Below, piece after piece: positions 35,460 through 45,300 of a DNA stretch of 64,000 nucleotides; position 1 is the stretch's first letter, and each line of letters begins with the position of its first letter. This DNA comes from Schistocephalus solidus (Eukaryota; Platyhelminthes; Cestoda; Diphyllobothriidea; Diphyllobothriidae). Location: contig WEDG01003482.1 in the NCBI GenBank assembly GCA_017591395.1, forward strand, positions 1 to 64,000, written 5' to 3'. The notes below the pieces were generated by a model, which had not been told where the DNA came from, did not search any database, and worked only from the letters and a program-made list of their open reading frames with translations. The position numbers and the translations under genes were made by a program.

Positions 35460-35716
35460 AGCCGCCAACAGGCAGCCAGTATGCGGGTTACAGGATACAC
35501 CTTACTGACAGCACAGGTACTAGCTAAAAGTCCAGGCACGTGTTTCGCAAGTATTCTGCCGCTGCATGGCACAGACGCAAAAGGGAACGCGGGCCGACTG
35601 ATGAGCCCGCAGAATACCGGCGAAACACGCGTGTCTGGGCTTTTAGCTAGTGCCTGTGCTTTCAGTATGGTTCCACCTCTTGCCCCCAAATATACTACTG
35701 GCTGCCTGTTGGCGGT
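35460..35716. repeat. long palindromic element (foldback hairpin, site 3)
   Basis: Outer arms 35462-35481 and 35696-35715 are perfectly complementary over 20 nt. Pairing continues inward with few mismatches through 35510-35563 against 35611-35672, leaving a centre of about 45 nt. The two strands therefore encode related peptides, an artefact of symmetry. The right arm carries a hammerhead-like ribozyme on the plus strand; the left arm holds a degenerate version on the minus strand. A transcript would form a roughly 100-bp hairpin. Confidence 0.85.
35590..35645 (+). ncRNA. hammerhead ribozyme candidate
   Basis: CTGATGA at 35598-35604 is followed by stem II GCC (35605-35607) / GGC (35619-35621) with an 11-nt loop, then GAAA at 35622-35625. 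Stem III is ACA/TGT closed by CGCG, and the cleavage triplet is GTC at 35633-35635. Stem I pairs 35591-35597 with 35636-35642 with one G-G mismatch and two wobbles. All invariant core nucleotides are present in order. The short stem III resembles minimal hammerheads of Penelope-like elements and flatworm satellites. Activity is not tested. Confidence 0.65.
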
Positions 35717-36127
35717 TTAATGACTACTACGTGGTTATCTCACTTGGCTGAGAGAAGTCAGCCCATTATATACTTATCAACTTTCAGTCTACGCCTATGA
35801 ACCTTTAAATAGACTGACTTACTGCAAGTTAGCGATTAATTTTTTTCCGAGAAAATTAAAAAGCAGCAATTTGTAAACCGGAGTATCTACCGGAAAGCAC
35901 GTAGGGAATGAGTATCGTAAGGGGTAGAAGGTCCACGTAGAGCACAAGGGGGACTTTGTAGAGACTGCTTCTTCTGTCATGAGGTAAATCTCTCTGTCTA
36001 TGACTTAGTCTGTCCTCTTGCTTGGCCAAAACCACGGAGATTTTACTGGGTTCCTGCTAGTCTAGCCACATGATGGATGCCCTTCACCCGGCTGTTGATT
36101 TCAGCGTTCATGGAGCTGTCATTTTAG

Positions 36128-36463
36128 TGCACCTCGGGTCCGCAGACATTGCCCCGCACCAGAAAAAGTCTGTCTGGTCGATCTGATGATGACTTATCTT
36201 GCTCCTTGAGTCAACTCACACGTCACCAAGACTTCTTATTTGAGAGGGAGAATACGAAAGTAAAAAGGATGAAAAGAGAGGGAAGGGACAAACGCACATT
36301 CAGCCTTGAGGACACCCAATTGGAGGCGCCGACAGACGCCCTTATTATGCAATCCGCTCGCCATGTCGACTCTGACTGGTTCTCATTTGTCACTTACAGT
36401 TCGTGGCCTAAAAGGCGAAAGGTTACCAACTCCGCACAAAAAAACCTTGTGACGCACAGGTAG
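36128..36463 (+). other. unrecognised open reading frame in FAM135 intron
   Basis: Open from a CATTTTAG acceptor-like site (exon from 36128, phase 0) to a TAG at 36461, with a GTAGTC donor-like site at 36462. The 112 codons are rich in Arg, Lys, Ser and Asp (RRKV, VKRMKREGRDKRTF). It does not resemble the missing FAM135 segment and its phases do not fit. Probably chance or a lineage-specific exon. Confidence 0.2.
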
Positions 36464-37574
36464 TCCTCCCCGCATCCATGCCACAAAGAAACGACCGCCC
36501 ATCCTAGTTATTGTTGATTTACTAAGAAATAATTTGCTTTGTCAAATAAAAGTCTTTATTACACGTCAATTACTTAGAGCCTAGAGAGCTGACGGCAGCC
36601 AAGGGAAGTATAATAAAACGAGAAACTAATGAAAAACAATACCGTATACAGCATAGTATTACTTTGTTGATTGCCCTTCGACGTATAAACCAGCTGCACT
36701 TCGGGCTGACATAGAAACACGACAGTTCTCTAAAATGGACAGGTCTATGAATTATTTGAGCAGAATCTCCACCTTTTCCTACATTGAAGAGTTTTCTGGG
36801 TTCTTCCATTTTTTTAATTTTTGCGAATAGATTTTAAATGAGATTCAATTCCTGGTTTTTGACAGGAATTAAAATGCTTAGTAGTCCACTCGCGAAAAGG
36901 CTGCCTGTGGTCAAAATATTATATTGAGTTGTAAGCTAAATCAGAGTCATATTTCCCTTGGGCGTTGGACAGGGGCATTATCTTGCAATATTAGTGTCTG
37001 TTCGGCGTCGGTGAATATAGTTATAAACGAAGGCATCCTTTACGATGTCGATGAACACCTTGTAGTTTATGTTTTACGTCATTGATTTCCAAATCGGTTG
37101 TTCTCCGAATCTGATGGCCATCCAAACCATCAGTCGTCGACAGTTCTCGAAAGTTGCCGTCTATGTAGTGTGTTCTCGGGGGAAGTTTTTAACACCTGGG
37201 CCACCTTCGGAAGTTTATCAAAAAATGAGATCTTCGGCACAAAAGTTAATGCTTTTCCAGATTGAAAGTCTGTGTTGAACATACCCCTGAGCAAATGAAA
37301 AAAACGTTCTCTAATCCATTTTCTGCTCAAAAACTGATTTTGTCATATTGTTTTGTTAATGAAGACGAAATTCGTTGATCCTTTTTAATGATGTACAAAG
37401 AGAACATTGATAAATGAGGTGATATAATGGTACATTTTTTAGCGTACGAAAAACAAAATGTTCATCGTGTGGACTGGGTAAGGATGCCTTTTATGGCCAC
37501 GCAAACAGGACACGGGAATAGGAACCGCCCAAGATACATGTGGCTTTGCGCTTATTTCCGGAGAAATTAATTTT

Positions 37575-37765
37575 AGGATTAAGGAAGGGTTAGGGTTGAC
37601 TTTAGGGTAAGGTTTAAGTTTGAGGTCAAGGTCAGAATTGGAGTCAGGGTCGTGATTTGGCCAAGGATTAAGGTTATTATAGTGCTAACTGTAGGGTTTG
37701 GGTTTATGGTAAGGCTAGGGTTAAGATTACAGTTAAGTTTCGTGTTAGGGTAATTGTTACCGTAT
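37575..37765 (+). repeat. degenerate telomere-like tract
   Basis: About 190 bp rich in TTAGGG-like words: GGGTTAGGGTTGAC, TTTAGGGTAAGGTTTAAG, GTAGGGTTTGGGTTTATGG, GGCTAGGGTTAAG and GTGTTAGGGTAATTG. The G-strand is on plus. TTAGGG is the usual flatworm telomere repeat. The array is heavily mutated and not perfect. Confidence 0.6.
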
Positions 37766-39210
37766 ATTTACCCTTCCTGCAATTTACCATGAGACTGCCC
37801 ACCTATTTTAAGCTGGCGGGGCATTCAAACCACCCTTGAGGAGAGACGTGTGCGCTGGTCCAGAGGCAGCCGCCTATCAAAGTCACTGAACGGAACATAG
37901 TTCCCCTTTCGGTCTTTCTCATTTCTTCTCAAAATCCTGACCGGACTCTGATTGGTTTGTTGGTTGGGAAACGTTTGTCTGCCGTGCCTGTTAAGACTGT
38001 CCCACTTTGATAGTGATCCTGCGATCCCACCATGCAAACGGATTAGACCACGGAACTATACTTCGACGGGACTTTGCCTGTTCCCGATCTCCCCCGAATG
38101 GGTAAAACATGTGTCTCAATGGTAACCTGCACAGGCATCAAATTTTCTGCCTCCGCATCTCGCTGCCCCAGGGCCTCAAATAAGCCCGAAATAGTAACTA
38201 AAGTCTAGTCTTACTGGTGCCTTTACTGGACTTTCTTTCAAGGATATTTGAGACACTCGCAGGAGGCATATTCATTGAGTAATATTCTATATTTGGTCAG
38301 CTGCATTTGCGGTCAAAACACTGGATAATTTGCCACTTCGCGCTTTTTTGATTTTCTGAAAACTGTTCCCCTGACTCTTTGTGGACTGTCTACTTGTCAT
38401 TTATTATTCTCTTCGGAAAGAGTAAACCGAACCTCCTCGTATACTTGCCACTTTATAGGTTAGTCAAGCGGATGCATAAAATAGAGCAGTCCATGAATGC
38501 CTACATGCAATGTGGTCTGTATATGCTTGTCCACAGGCGTGTTAGCGTCAAACGACACATCGACCTCCCAAACCGTTTTCACTGTCTCTCAATGTCTCCG
38601 TCGGATTGTAAAACTTTCTGTTTGTCCTTCAGACGCATATTTTTTCGGTTCTTCCCGATATCTTAGGTATGCAGCCAAGGAGGTTCTTGTAACACTTGCA
38701 GATGAAGTAGATTGACCTCGGGTGGAGCACAATTGCCAGTCTCTACTTCAACGACCCTATTTACGGTAACGAATTGTGTTCTCGTAATTGGAAGTTCATC
38801 TGCAATGACACGAATAACCCATTTCAGTGTGTGTGTGTGTGTGTGCGGCCCAGCCCATCTACCGCGTGGAGACCTTGTGCCCTGACCGCTTTTGCCGGCT
38901 AGGGTTAATTTTCTAACCAATGACAACAGTTGTCAACTGTAATCGTTTAACTGGGGCTCTGTATGTGCTCATGCAGCAGGACCCTACAGTAACCACTTAT
39001 CTCCTCCAGTTCTCTGAGTTTTGCGTTCTTATTTTTGCCCACTGAGTATACCCTGCCTTGCGAGTGAGCCCAGCTGGTGCACGATGTCTTTATATGTTGG
39101 TCTTTTTCGATCTGTCAGATTCGAACTTCCAGGTCATCCTCCGGTACTTTTGTTCTTGCTGGTTTGATGCTTCATTAATCGCGAGCTTCTTTGATTTTTT
39201 TCTGTTTTAG
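37766..39210 (+). other. FAM135 intron, no gene seen
   Basis: Contains a (GT)n run at 38827-38845 and short ORFs without recognisable motifs. One missing FAM135 exon should lie left of 39210, but none stands out here. Confidence 0.4.
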
Positions 39211-39366
39211 GCCTTGTCCTCCGAAGACGCGATGAGTGCTCAGGTAGCTCAGGACATAAATACCCTTTCCTCAGAGAATGCCTGCATCTTCGCACAAATC
39301 TGTGATTTTGTCAATTCCACACCAAAAGTGATGAAACATCTCCAGAAGAAATCGCACCAAATACGG
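39211..39366 (+). CDS. FAM135: FAM135 exon, helical region before the RFSEAFF motif
   Basis: The acceptor is TTTTTTCTGTTTTAG ending at 39210 and the donor is CGG/GTGGGT at 39367. It enters and leaves in phase 0 and encodes 52 residues. The end, FVNSTPKVMKHLQKKSHQIR, aligns with the vertebrate 'LRILLAQEHHTLRV' segment that directly precedes RRFSEAFF. The 5' part aligns loosely with the predicted helices around 'IAEQISKDLAWLASHLMALW'. It joins in frame to the exon at 44199. Incoming phase 0 means the unlocated preceding exon(s) must convert phase 2 to phase 0. Confidence 0.85.
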
Positions 39367-39424
39367 GTGGGTGTTGTTTGAGTGTCTGTTCTCCCGCCCG
39401 TTTCTGTAACCCGCTCATTCTTTG

Positions 39425-39975
39425 GCGAACAGTTCTCAACAACGACGTTTCGGATTAATGCCCGAACGCATCATCAGAAGAAGCATCATCGATAAGACCC
39501 GGCCACATATTGAAGTTCGACGATGCCGAAATTCTCCTGAAAGTTGACAATAGCGTGGGTCGCGAGCTGCTTGGTTCATGGTTCGCGGGACCCGGAGTTT
39601 TTTATGAAGTGAAATGTTTTTCCCAGGCCACAATTGGTGCCGAGACGTAGCTTGGCAAAAATGCTTAGCCTATCAGGGAGCTCGGAGACGAACACTGTTT
39701 CCAACGCCAGTACTGGTGAACCAGATGGCCCAGCCATCATCGTGCAATGATCGACGACTCGAATGCCGGTCCTCAAGTAATTTCCACACCAGTAGCCAAC
39801 CATCCTCTATGAAGGGGGGGCGTTAATTGTCGTAAGAATGTGGTAGCACAGCGACTGATCCTATAAATTCTGCTAATCCCCGTTTATGGATTACCCGTAT
39901 CTGATACCGTCTCCGACGATGGGCTCGAGCATGAATTTCGAAACGTCAGGCGAGTAAAATTCTCGCCCCAGCGGG
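39425..39975. repeat. inverted hammerhead-like pair (site 4)
   Basis: On the minus strand, CTGATGA (39471-39477), a loop with a GCGTT...AATCC stem, GAAA and CGTC run down to 39444. On the plus strand 39915-39947 reads CCGACGATGGGCTCGAGCAT followed by GAATTTCGAAACGTC. The two modules are homologous (GATGxGxTCGxGCATxAAT) and diverge from each other, 440 bp apart. The minus core is near complete; the plus core has CUGAUGA changed by transitions. Confidence 0.55.
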
Positions 39976-40073
39976 CACGTCTACTTCTTAACTCCTTCCT
40001 GAGACTCGCATTTTCGCTTGCATCGACTTGTATTTGAGGTGTTTTTGACACCAGTGCTGATTCAACCGACTAT

Positions 40074-40346
40074 ATGCTGCAGGTTTACGGCATCACGAGC
40101 GATCATCTGCCGGCCGACACTTGGTTTAGGAGTGAAGCTGAGATATTTTACACGTCAGCCGCGTGGACCACGCCCACTCGCGTCTTCAGCTATTCACTTT
40201 TACACTACATGCAGCCAGTACCGACTTTGGACGAAATGGCACCGAGAGATATCGCCTTCAGTTCTACGCAGCACGCGACCGAGTCGTTCACACTGGGGAA
40301 TATGGAGCGCATGGTAAATGGGCTCTATTCGCGACAGACTAGCTAA
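40074..40346 (+). other. unrecognised 90-codon ORF
   Basis: Plus-strand ORF with balanced composition (YGITSDHLPADTWFRSEAEI, PVPTLDEMAPRDIAF). It starts just right of hammerhead-like site 4. It cannot be a FAM135 exon because the exons at 39211 and 44199 join in phase at a conserved position. It may be a remnant of a mobile element. No motif is recognised. Confidence 0.3.
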
Positions 40347-40385
40347 CCATTTTTGGAAACGGGATCGGAGATATGAATTTGGAGG

Positions 40386-40403
40386 AGGGGGGGGGGGGGG
40401 GGG
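40386..40403 (+). repeat. poly-G run (about 17 G)
   Basis: An uninterrupted G-run at 40387-40403. A similar run of 15 G is at 55504-55518. Length is likely polymorphic or affected by sequencing. Confidence 0.7.
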
Positions 40404-41159
40404 TGCGCCCAGACAGCTTTAGCATTTTTTGCCCTTTCTGAACACTGACTCACATTCGTAGGGATAAGTCGTTATGCCGCAAGCTTCTGCAACTGGATTC
40501 TATGGCTGATCTTACCAATTCTAGAGGCTGTGTCGAAGTCGGGCCCAGTCCGCCCGCGCCTAGTTGGCCCGTTGATCACTTTTGGCCGTCGCTTTTGGCG
40601 CAAAGTTCTACCCAAGTTGGCAGATGCTGTTCGCCAGCCCAAAACTGGCATTCCATACCTTGGTCAGGCAGATAGCTCCGATCGGAAATCCCGAGTTGAT
40701 AACCATCATTATGGAGGGTTCTTCCACACTGTCTTCGGTTGGGAACAGCTCTCCTGCACAGCAGTGTCATCGCCATAGCCGAGATCGGGATTTTACTGAG
40801 GTGATCGGGGTGGTCTGCCCGCGCTAGCTGAGGAAGTTGTTGCAGCTCGTTTCTGTATAGCCTTTGTGAGAGGGCACACCGCTGGAAGACGTAGGTGTAG
40901 GGGGTTACCTTTAAGGAAATCGCTGTCCACGCTGTAAGCCGGATCTTTGGCTCGTGACAGGTAGTAGTAGGCCTGAGTCATTCGAATTTCCTCCATTGTC
41001 TGTAAAATCTGGTAAGCCATATTTACCCCTTTCCCATTGACAGTGTCAACTGAAAGGACCAAGTCCACAAAACAAACGAGAACTGGGCTGTTGTTAGCAG
41101 TGGCGGTATTTTAGGGTCCGTGCCTCTAAAATGGGTAATGCGTTAATTGCACTATATAA
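40404..41159. other. FAM135 intron, unclassified open stretches
   Basis: Minus-strand stretches at 41068-40793 (MAYQILQTMEEIRMTQAYYY) and 40776-40576 and a plus ORF at 40530-40778 have some coding character but no recognised domain. Possibly an eroded retroelement. Confidence 0.3.
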
Positions 41160-41224
41160 ACTGTGGGTGGAGGGGACAGATCAGGGCTGGGCAGGCGTCA
41201 TTGTTGCTGCGCACTTATAGCAAG

Positions 41225-42770
41225 TGATTCGCAGGGGTGTGGTGGTATGCCTAGGTGCAGGCTCACGCTGCGCCATCCACCTGTGCCCGATCCAGCCTCC
41301 TGTCTTCCCGACTCTTGACACTAGGGAAAGGTGGGTGATTGGAGAGGGAGGGAGAGCCAGTACGGCAGATTCAGCACTATAAACTAATTCACGCGCAAGT
41401 CGCTGTCCCTGCGCCCACGCTGATGTACGGCACATGGTTAACATAGTCAATACCGATTATCAAACGGTTGTCCCGGCCGAAACTACAACGATTCATTTCT
41501 TTTCGCGCGTCGTGATACAGCCTAAACCTGTTAGGAAGAAGTACCCCGAAGGTTTTATTTGCAATACCCAGACAAATTGTGCCCCGTTAGTTTTCACCCT
41601 CTAATCCCTCGCTTTTTTGAGGATCGAGTTAACATCTCCCTCCGTACAGTCTGCAGACAGCGTCATTCTCCATGTTTGCGGAGATGATAGTTATTGTCTA
41701 TAAGGCCAGTTTACAGGCCATGTTAAGGTAAATATGCAGCATAGATGGAGCTAACAAAGAAACAAAACTCCTGACTATCGTGTAACCAGTTTTTCACTAG
41801 TACCCAACAACATTTTTTTGCATTTCTGCTCTGGTATTCTTTAGTTTCGCTTTCGCCCACGAAGGTCACCCCTACGGGTGATGACCTCCTGTTACAGTTG
41901 TGCAAGGGTGGTGAGCGCATCGAGCCGGTGGGTTTCAGAGCCTGAATAAGATGCCATTTTCGACGGGCCGTCGCTGTACGCGTACGCCCGCCTCATACTC
42001 ATAGGGGCATTTCATCCGAATTCTTGGAACAGAAACAAAAATCTTATGACCAGCTTGATTATGCCAATCCACTGGTCCTCAGTTGCCCCGATTACGTCCA
42101 GGACATCTCTACTTCGGCCGGAATTATCTAGACGAATTGGCAGCCAGTTGTCCGTTCTCTCAGCAGCATTGGAGCCGTTGCTTTGGTTAATACTTGATAA
42201 TAAAGAAGAATTACTGATAGAGACTAACTGGATCAATGGTGGATGAGCGATCATCGATCGGTTACGGGACTCACTCGTCCCGTTCTGCCTTGACGTTCGC
42301 CTTCGAGCCCCGCCAACAGCCGCCCAGCGGCTATTTTTATACAGTAGATTCCCGATCTCATGAAAAATCAAACGAACTTCTGAATTGTGTTATAAGTATG
42401 TGTGGTTGTCATATCGATCGTCTTACAGCCTAATCCGAAGATATTTGTGTCACGTCAGGATGTCGGCGTATAAAATGTCTCTTGCTGACCGCCTACAAAA
42501 AGCATTATCTGTGAAAAAATGGCTACTTAAGTACTATGCATTTTCTCATGGACCTCCTATGCCCTTATTAACTCAAATATATTCATATAATAATATTCTT
42601 TCTCTTACTCGTATGATATGCAATTATGCCTTTAAATTGCATGTTTGAAGAAAGGTTATCCTTCGGTTTTATGGAGTTTCTAAATTTCCGAATAATTTTC
42701 TACCCTTGAACGTCAATTAAAGGTTTCCAAATTTAATCCTGGATACATTCCTTTTAAAGAAAACCAAACA
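41225..42770 (+). repeat. 1.5-kb direct repeat, copy 2
   Basis: Second copy of 32555-34128, in the same orientation, 8.65 kb to the right. Identity looks above 95% over 41356-42690 apart from a 30-bp deletion near 42098 and a few short indels. The left end joins family-A sequence (41225-41460). Both copies are in FAM135 introns, one on each side of exon 39211. Confidence 0.75.
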
Positions 42771-43204
42771 TTTCTCTGCGCTATGAGGAAGAAGTCACAT
42801 ATTCTGTACTGTTGTAGATTTGTTAGGCAACATTAATAAATTGACGGATACGACGCATTCTGAACGTTTCACGGTCCTAATAATCACATAATTAGTAAAT
42901 CTGTGAAAACCGTGACTGGCAGAGGGTACCAAACTGTTACATTATCGGCAATGCATTGCGTTGTTTGGTTACTATTTTCTGCAGGAAAAACCACCAACCC
43001 CCATTGAGCCTGCACTCTGTAAAATCCCGGATGTCTATTTGCTGCAGAGAGAGTGCGTTTTTATGAGATAAAATTATGCCACCACCTAAAAGAACGACAA
43101 AAGCGCTTAACTGGATGTTTTGGCGAAGATTTCACCAAATTAGCTGCAGGTAAATTGTTGTAGGCCGACATGATGGCCATTTCCTGGTGGTGGTGGTAGA
43201 CCTC

Positions 43205-43279
43205 ATCGGGTTGTTTGACTCTGCACTGCAACCTCGTCTACCTCCGGTCGTTTTACCACTGGAACTAAGTGGAGGAGGA

Positions 43280-43318
<39 letters not shown>

Positions 43319-44135
43319 CGGGCGTTGCTGTGAGTGACTGCCTCACTAAACTAATTACTGCGCCCATCACCGGTCAGGCAGACGAAGACGTCGAATTGTA
43401 TGACGTACGATAGCTGTCTTAACTCATGAAATCTTAAATCTTATTCTTTCCAGATCCGAACCACTCTTACGGACGCCTGCAACATTCAGTTGGGGCAAGG
43501 GCACGCGTGGCACGCGTAGAAGAGCTGTTCAGCTTGGTAAGCCGCTCCCATATCTGGCCGTCCTCATTCTGACTTATCGCTGGGAGGCAGGTGGATGAAG
43601 GGGAGGTAGTGCGATAGTTGCTGTGAGTGCCTGCCCCACTTTAAACTACTGCTCACCTCACCGGTGCTGTACTCGCTCCGATAGGCATACCATCGATGTC
43701 GTCGAATTGTATGGTGTATGTGTGCGTGCGTGTGCCTCCTAACCGGGTCGCGTGGTAGATGCGTTGGACCAACGAGGGTGCCAAATCAGGGTGAGGCAGG
43801 CGTTATTTGTGTTGAGCTTCCATAACAAATGCCGAACATGTAGGGGGAGGGGGGGGTGTGGTCGCACGCGTTGGTGCATGGTCATGCCGCACCGGCCACT
43901 TTTACCATTTATAGCTCTAATTCAGGTGTGGTAGCACGGTCAGGAGCGTCTCCGGCTGCGCCAGCCACCTGCGCCCAACCCCGCCTCCGGTCTTCTTGGC
44001 CATGTCTTGACATCGGGCACAGGCGGGTAAGTGAAGAGATGCAGGCCAAGTTTACTATCACTTGAAACTATTTCACGTGCAACTCACCGTCCCTGCACCA
44101 CCCTGCTGTGGAGCATACGGTTCACATCGTGGAAA
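43205..44135 (+). repeat. cluster of three family-A repeats
   Basis: Three same-strand partial copies: 43205-43420, with a GA microsatellite at 43278-43313; 43560-43720; and 43733-44135, the long form matching 31555-31960. Each ends in or near a 'CATCG...GTCGAATTGTA' or 'GAGCATACGGTTCACATCG' part. The third ends about 60 bp before the exon at 44199. Confidence 0.65.
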
Positions 44136-44198
44136 TTGACGGTCAAAATTTCGTATTTAAACCTGCCTCCTGTTCTCTTTCATCCCCATTCTCCGCAG

Positions 44199-44272
44199 TT
44201 GAAGAGATTTGCCGAGGCTTTCTTCTGCCAAGAACTATCTCTGGCACACGTAATGGCTCTCTATGACCCCTA
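44199..44272 (+). CDS. FAM135: FAM135 exon carrying the RFxEAFF motif
   Basis: The acceptor is CATTCTCCGCAG ending at 44198 and the donor is GTAAGT at 44273. The 74-nt exon enters in phase 0 and leaves in phase 2. It encodes LKRFAEAFFCQELSLAHVMA, the direct counterpart of the invariant '[20 protein letters not shown]' block. The match begins on the first codon, which fixes the junction with the exon at 39211. Nothing is broken. The preceding 4.8-kb intron holds one copy of the 1.5-kb direct repeat and three GA-rich dispersed repeats. Confidence 0.93.
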
Positions 44273-44410
44273 GTAAGTGCCGCTTATGGTGCCTCCTATT
44301 TTTCCTCTTACTTCCAGAATCACTGTCGCACTTGAAGACAGTTTACTTTTACCGTCCCAGTAACCTGTTGATTCGCTGCAGATTTAAATAAAAATGGTAG
44401 TGGACTCAGC

Positions 44411-45300
44411 TGGTATAAATTTCCGGACAGCGTGGCCTGTGGGAGGGCAACGTCTCACGAAGAACCCCACCCTTAGCTAGAAAATTTCGCTCTCCCACCC
44501 CTAAATCTCTAGCTTGCCGATGCGACAACAGTGCTGGGTAGACTTGGCTGGCCTCCAATAACAGTGGAACCACCTGCATCGGCGCTACCAGGCGTCGATG
44601 TGGCCAAACATATATCTTTAAGAAGGTCCTAGTCCCTTGTCGTGTTGCTCGCTTTCCAACTAATTTTACCCACAATCAATTGGAGCTTCACTCCTCGTTG
44701 TCCGAAACAATCGCGGAATTGTTGTTTAGTTGAAAACATCCACCAAACTCTCCCACGCTCTCTGGTTGGATTTGCCAAGCGTGTGTGGCTTGCCTCCTCA
44801 GTCTTGCATGGCCTGCATGCGCAACTCTGTTCCTTCAATAGGTAAACCATTCGGTGAAACCCGAAGAACCAGTTTTCTGACTTGCCCAGCTTCATTTATG
44901 CTTAACCTGTATGGACAGCACGTCATTTATTGGGCGATTTATGGGGCAGCACGTCATTTATGGGGAGATTGGAGTTGTTTAAGTGTCTTTCCCAGGGGTT
45001 TAGAGAGAGAGAGGTGTGGAATTTATATTCAACCGTAAAGATATTTCTATTGTTGGGTCGCATAACCGCTCCCAAAATGTGGATTCGCAATTCCTGATGC
45101 TCGTGTTGACTAGTAAACTCTTTTGGGTATAAATTTCCGGACAGAGGTCTATGAGGTAGCAAATTCTAACGGTAGACGATTCTTTTAAGTTAACGATTGC
45201 TACTCCCAACCCTACCTCTAGCCCGCCAGCATGAGAGGACTGCTACGAAGACGTAATTTGCTTCCTATCCTATCTGCCGGCTACCAATCGCTTCCACTGA
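44411..45300 (+). repeat. direct repeat pair beginning TATAAATTTCCGGACAG
   Basis: The word GGTATAAATTTCCGGACAG occurs at 44411 and 45126. Both are followed by related but diverged sequence (CCCACCC/CCCAACCC, CTAGC..GCC, AGGACTGCT/ACAACAGTGCT). Non-coding; family not recognised. Confidence 0.45.

Noticed and set aside
35294..35720. two overlapping ORFs on opposite strands with similar peptides
   Set aside because: The similarity is a direct result of the palindrome; neither shows coding character.
36128..36463. open stretch as the missing FAM135 central exon
   Set aside because: Incoming phase 0 does not follow the phase-2 exit of the exon at 15294-15470, and the composition is unlike the family.
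40074..40346. ORF considered as an extra FAM135 exon
   Set aside because: Exons 39211-39366 and 44199-44272 already join in phase 0 exactly at the conserved QIR/LKRFAEAFF junction, so nothing is missing between them.
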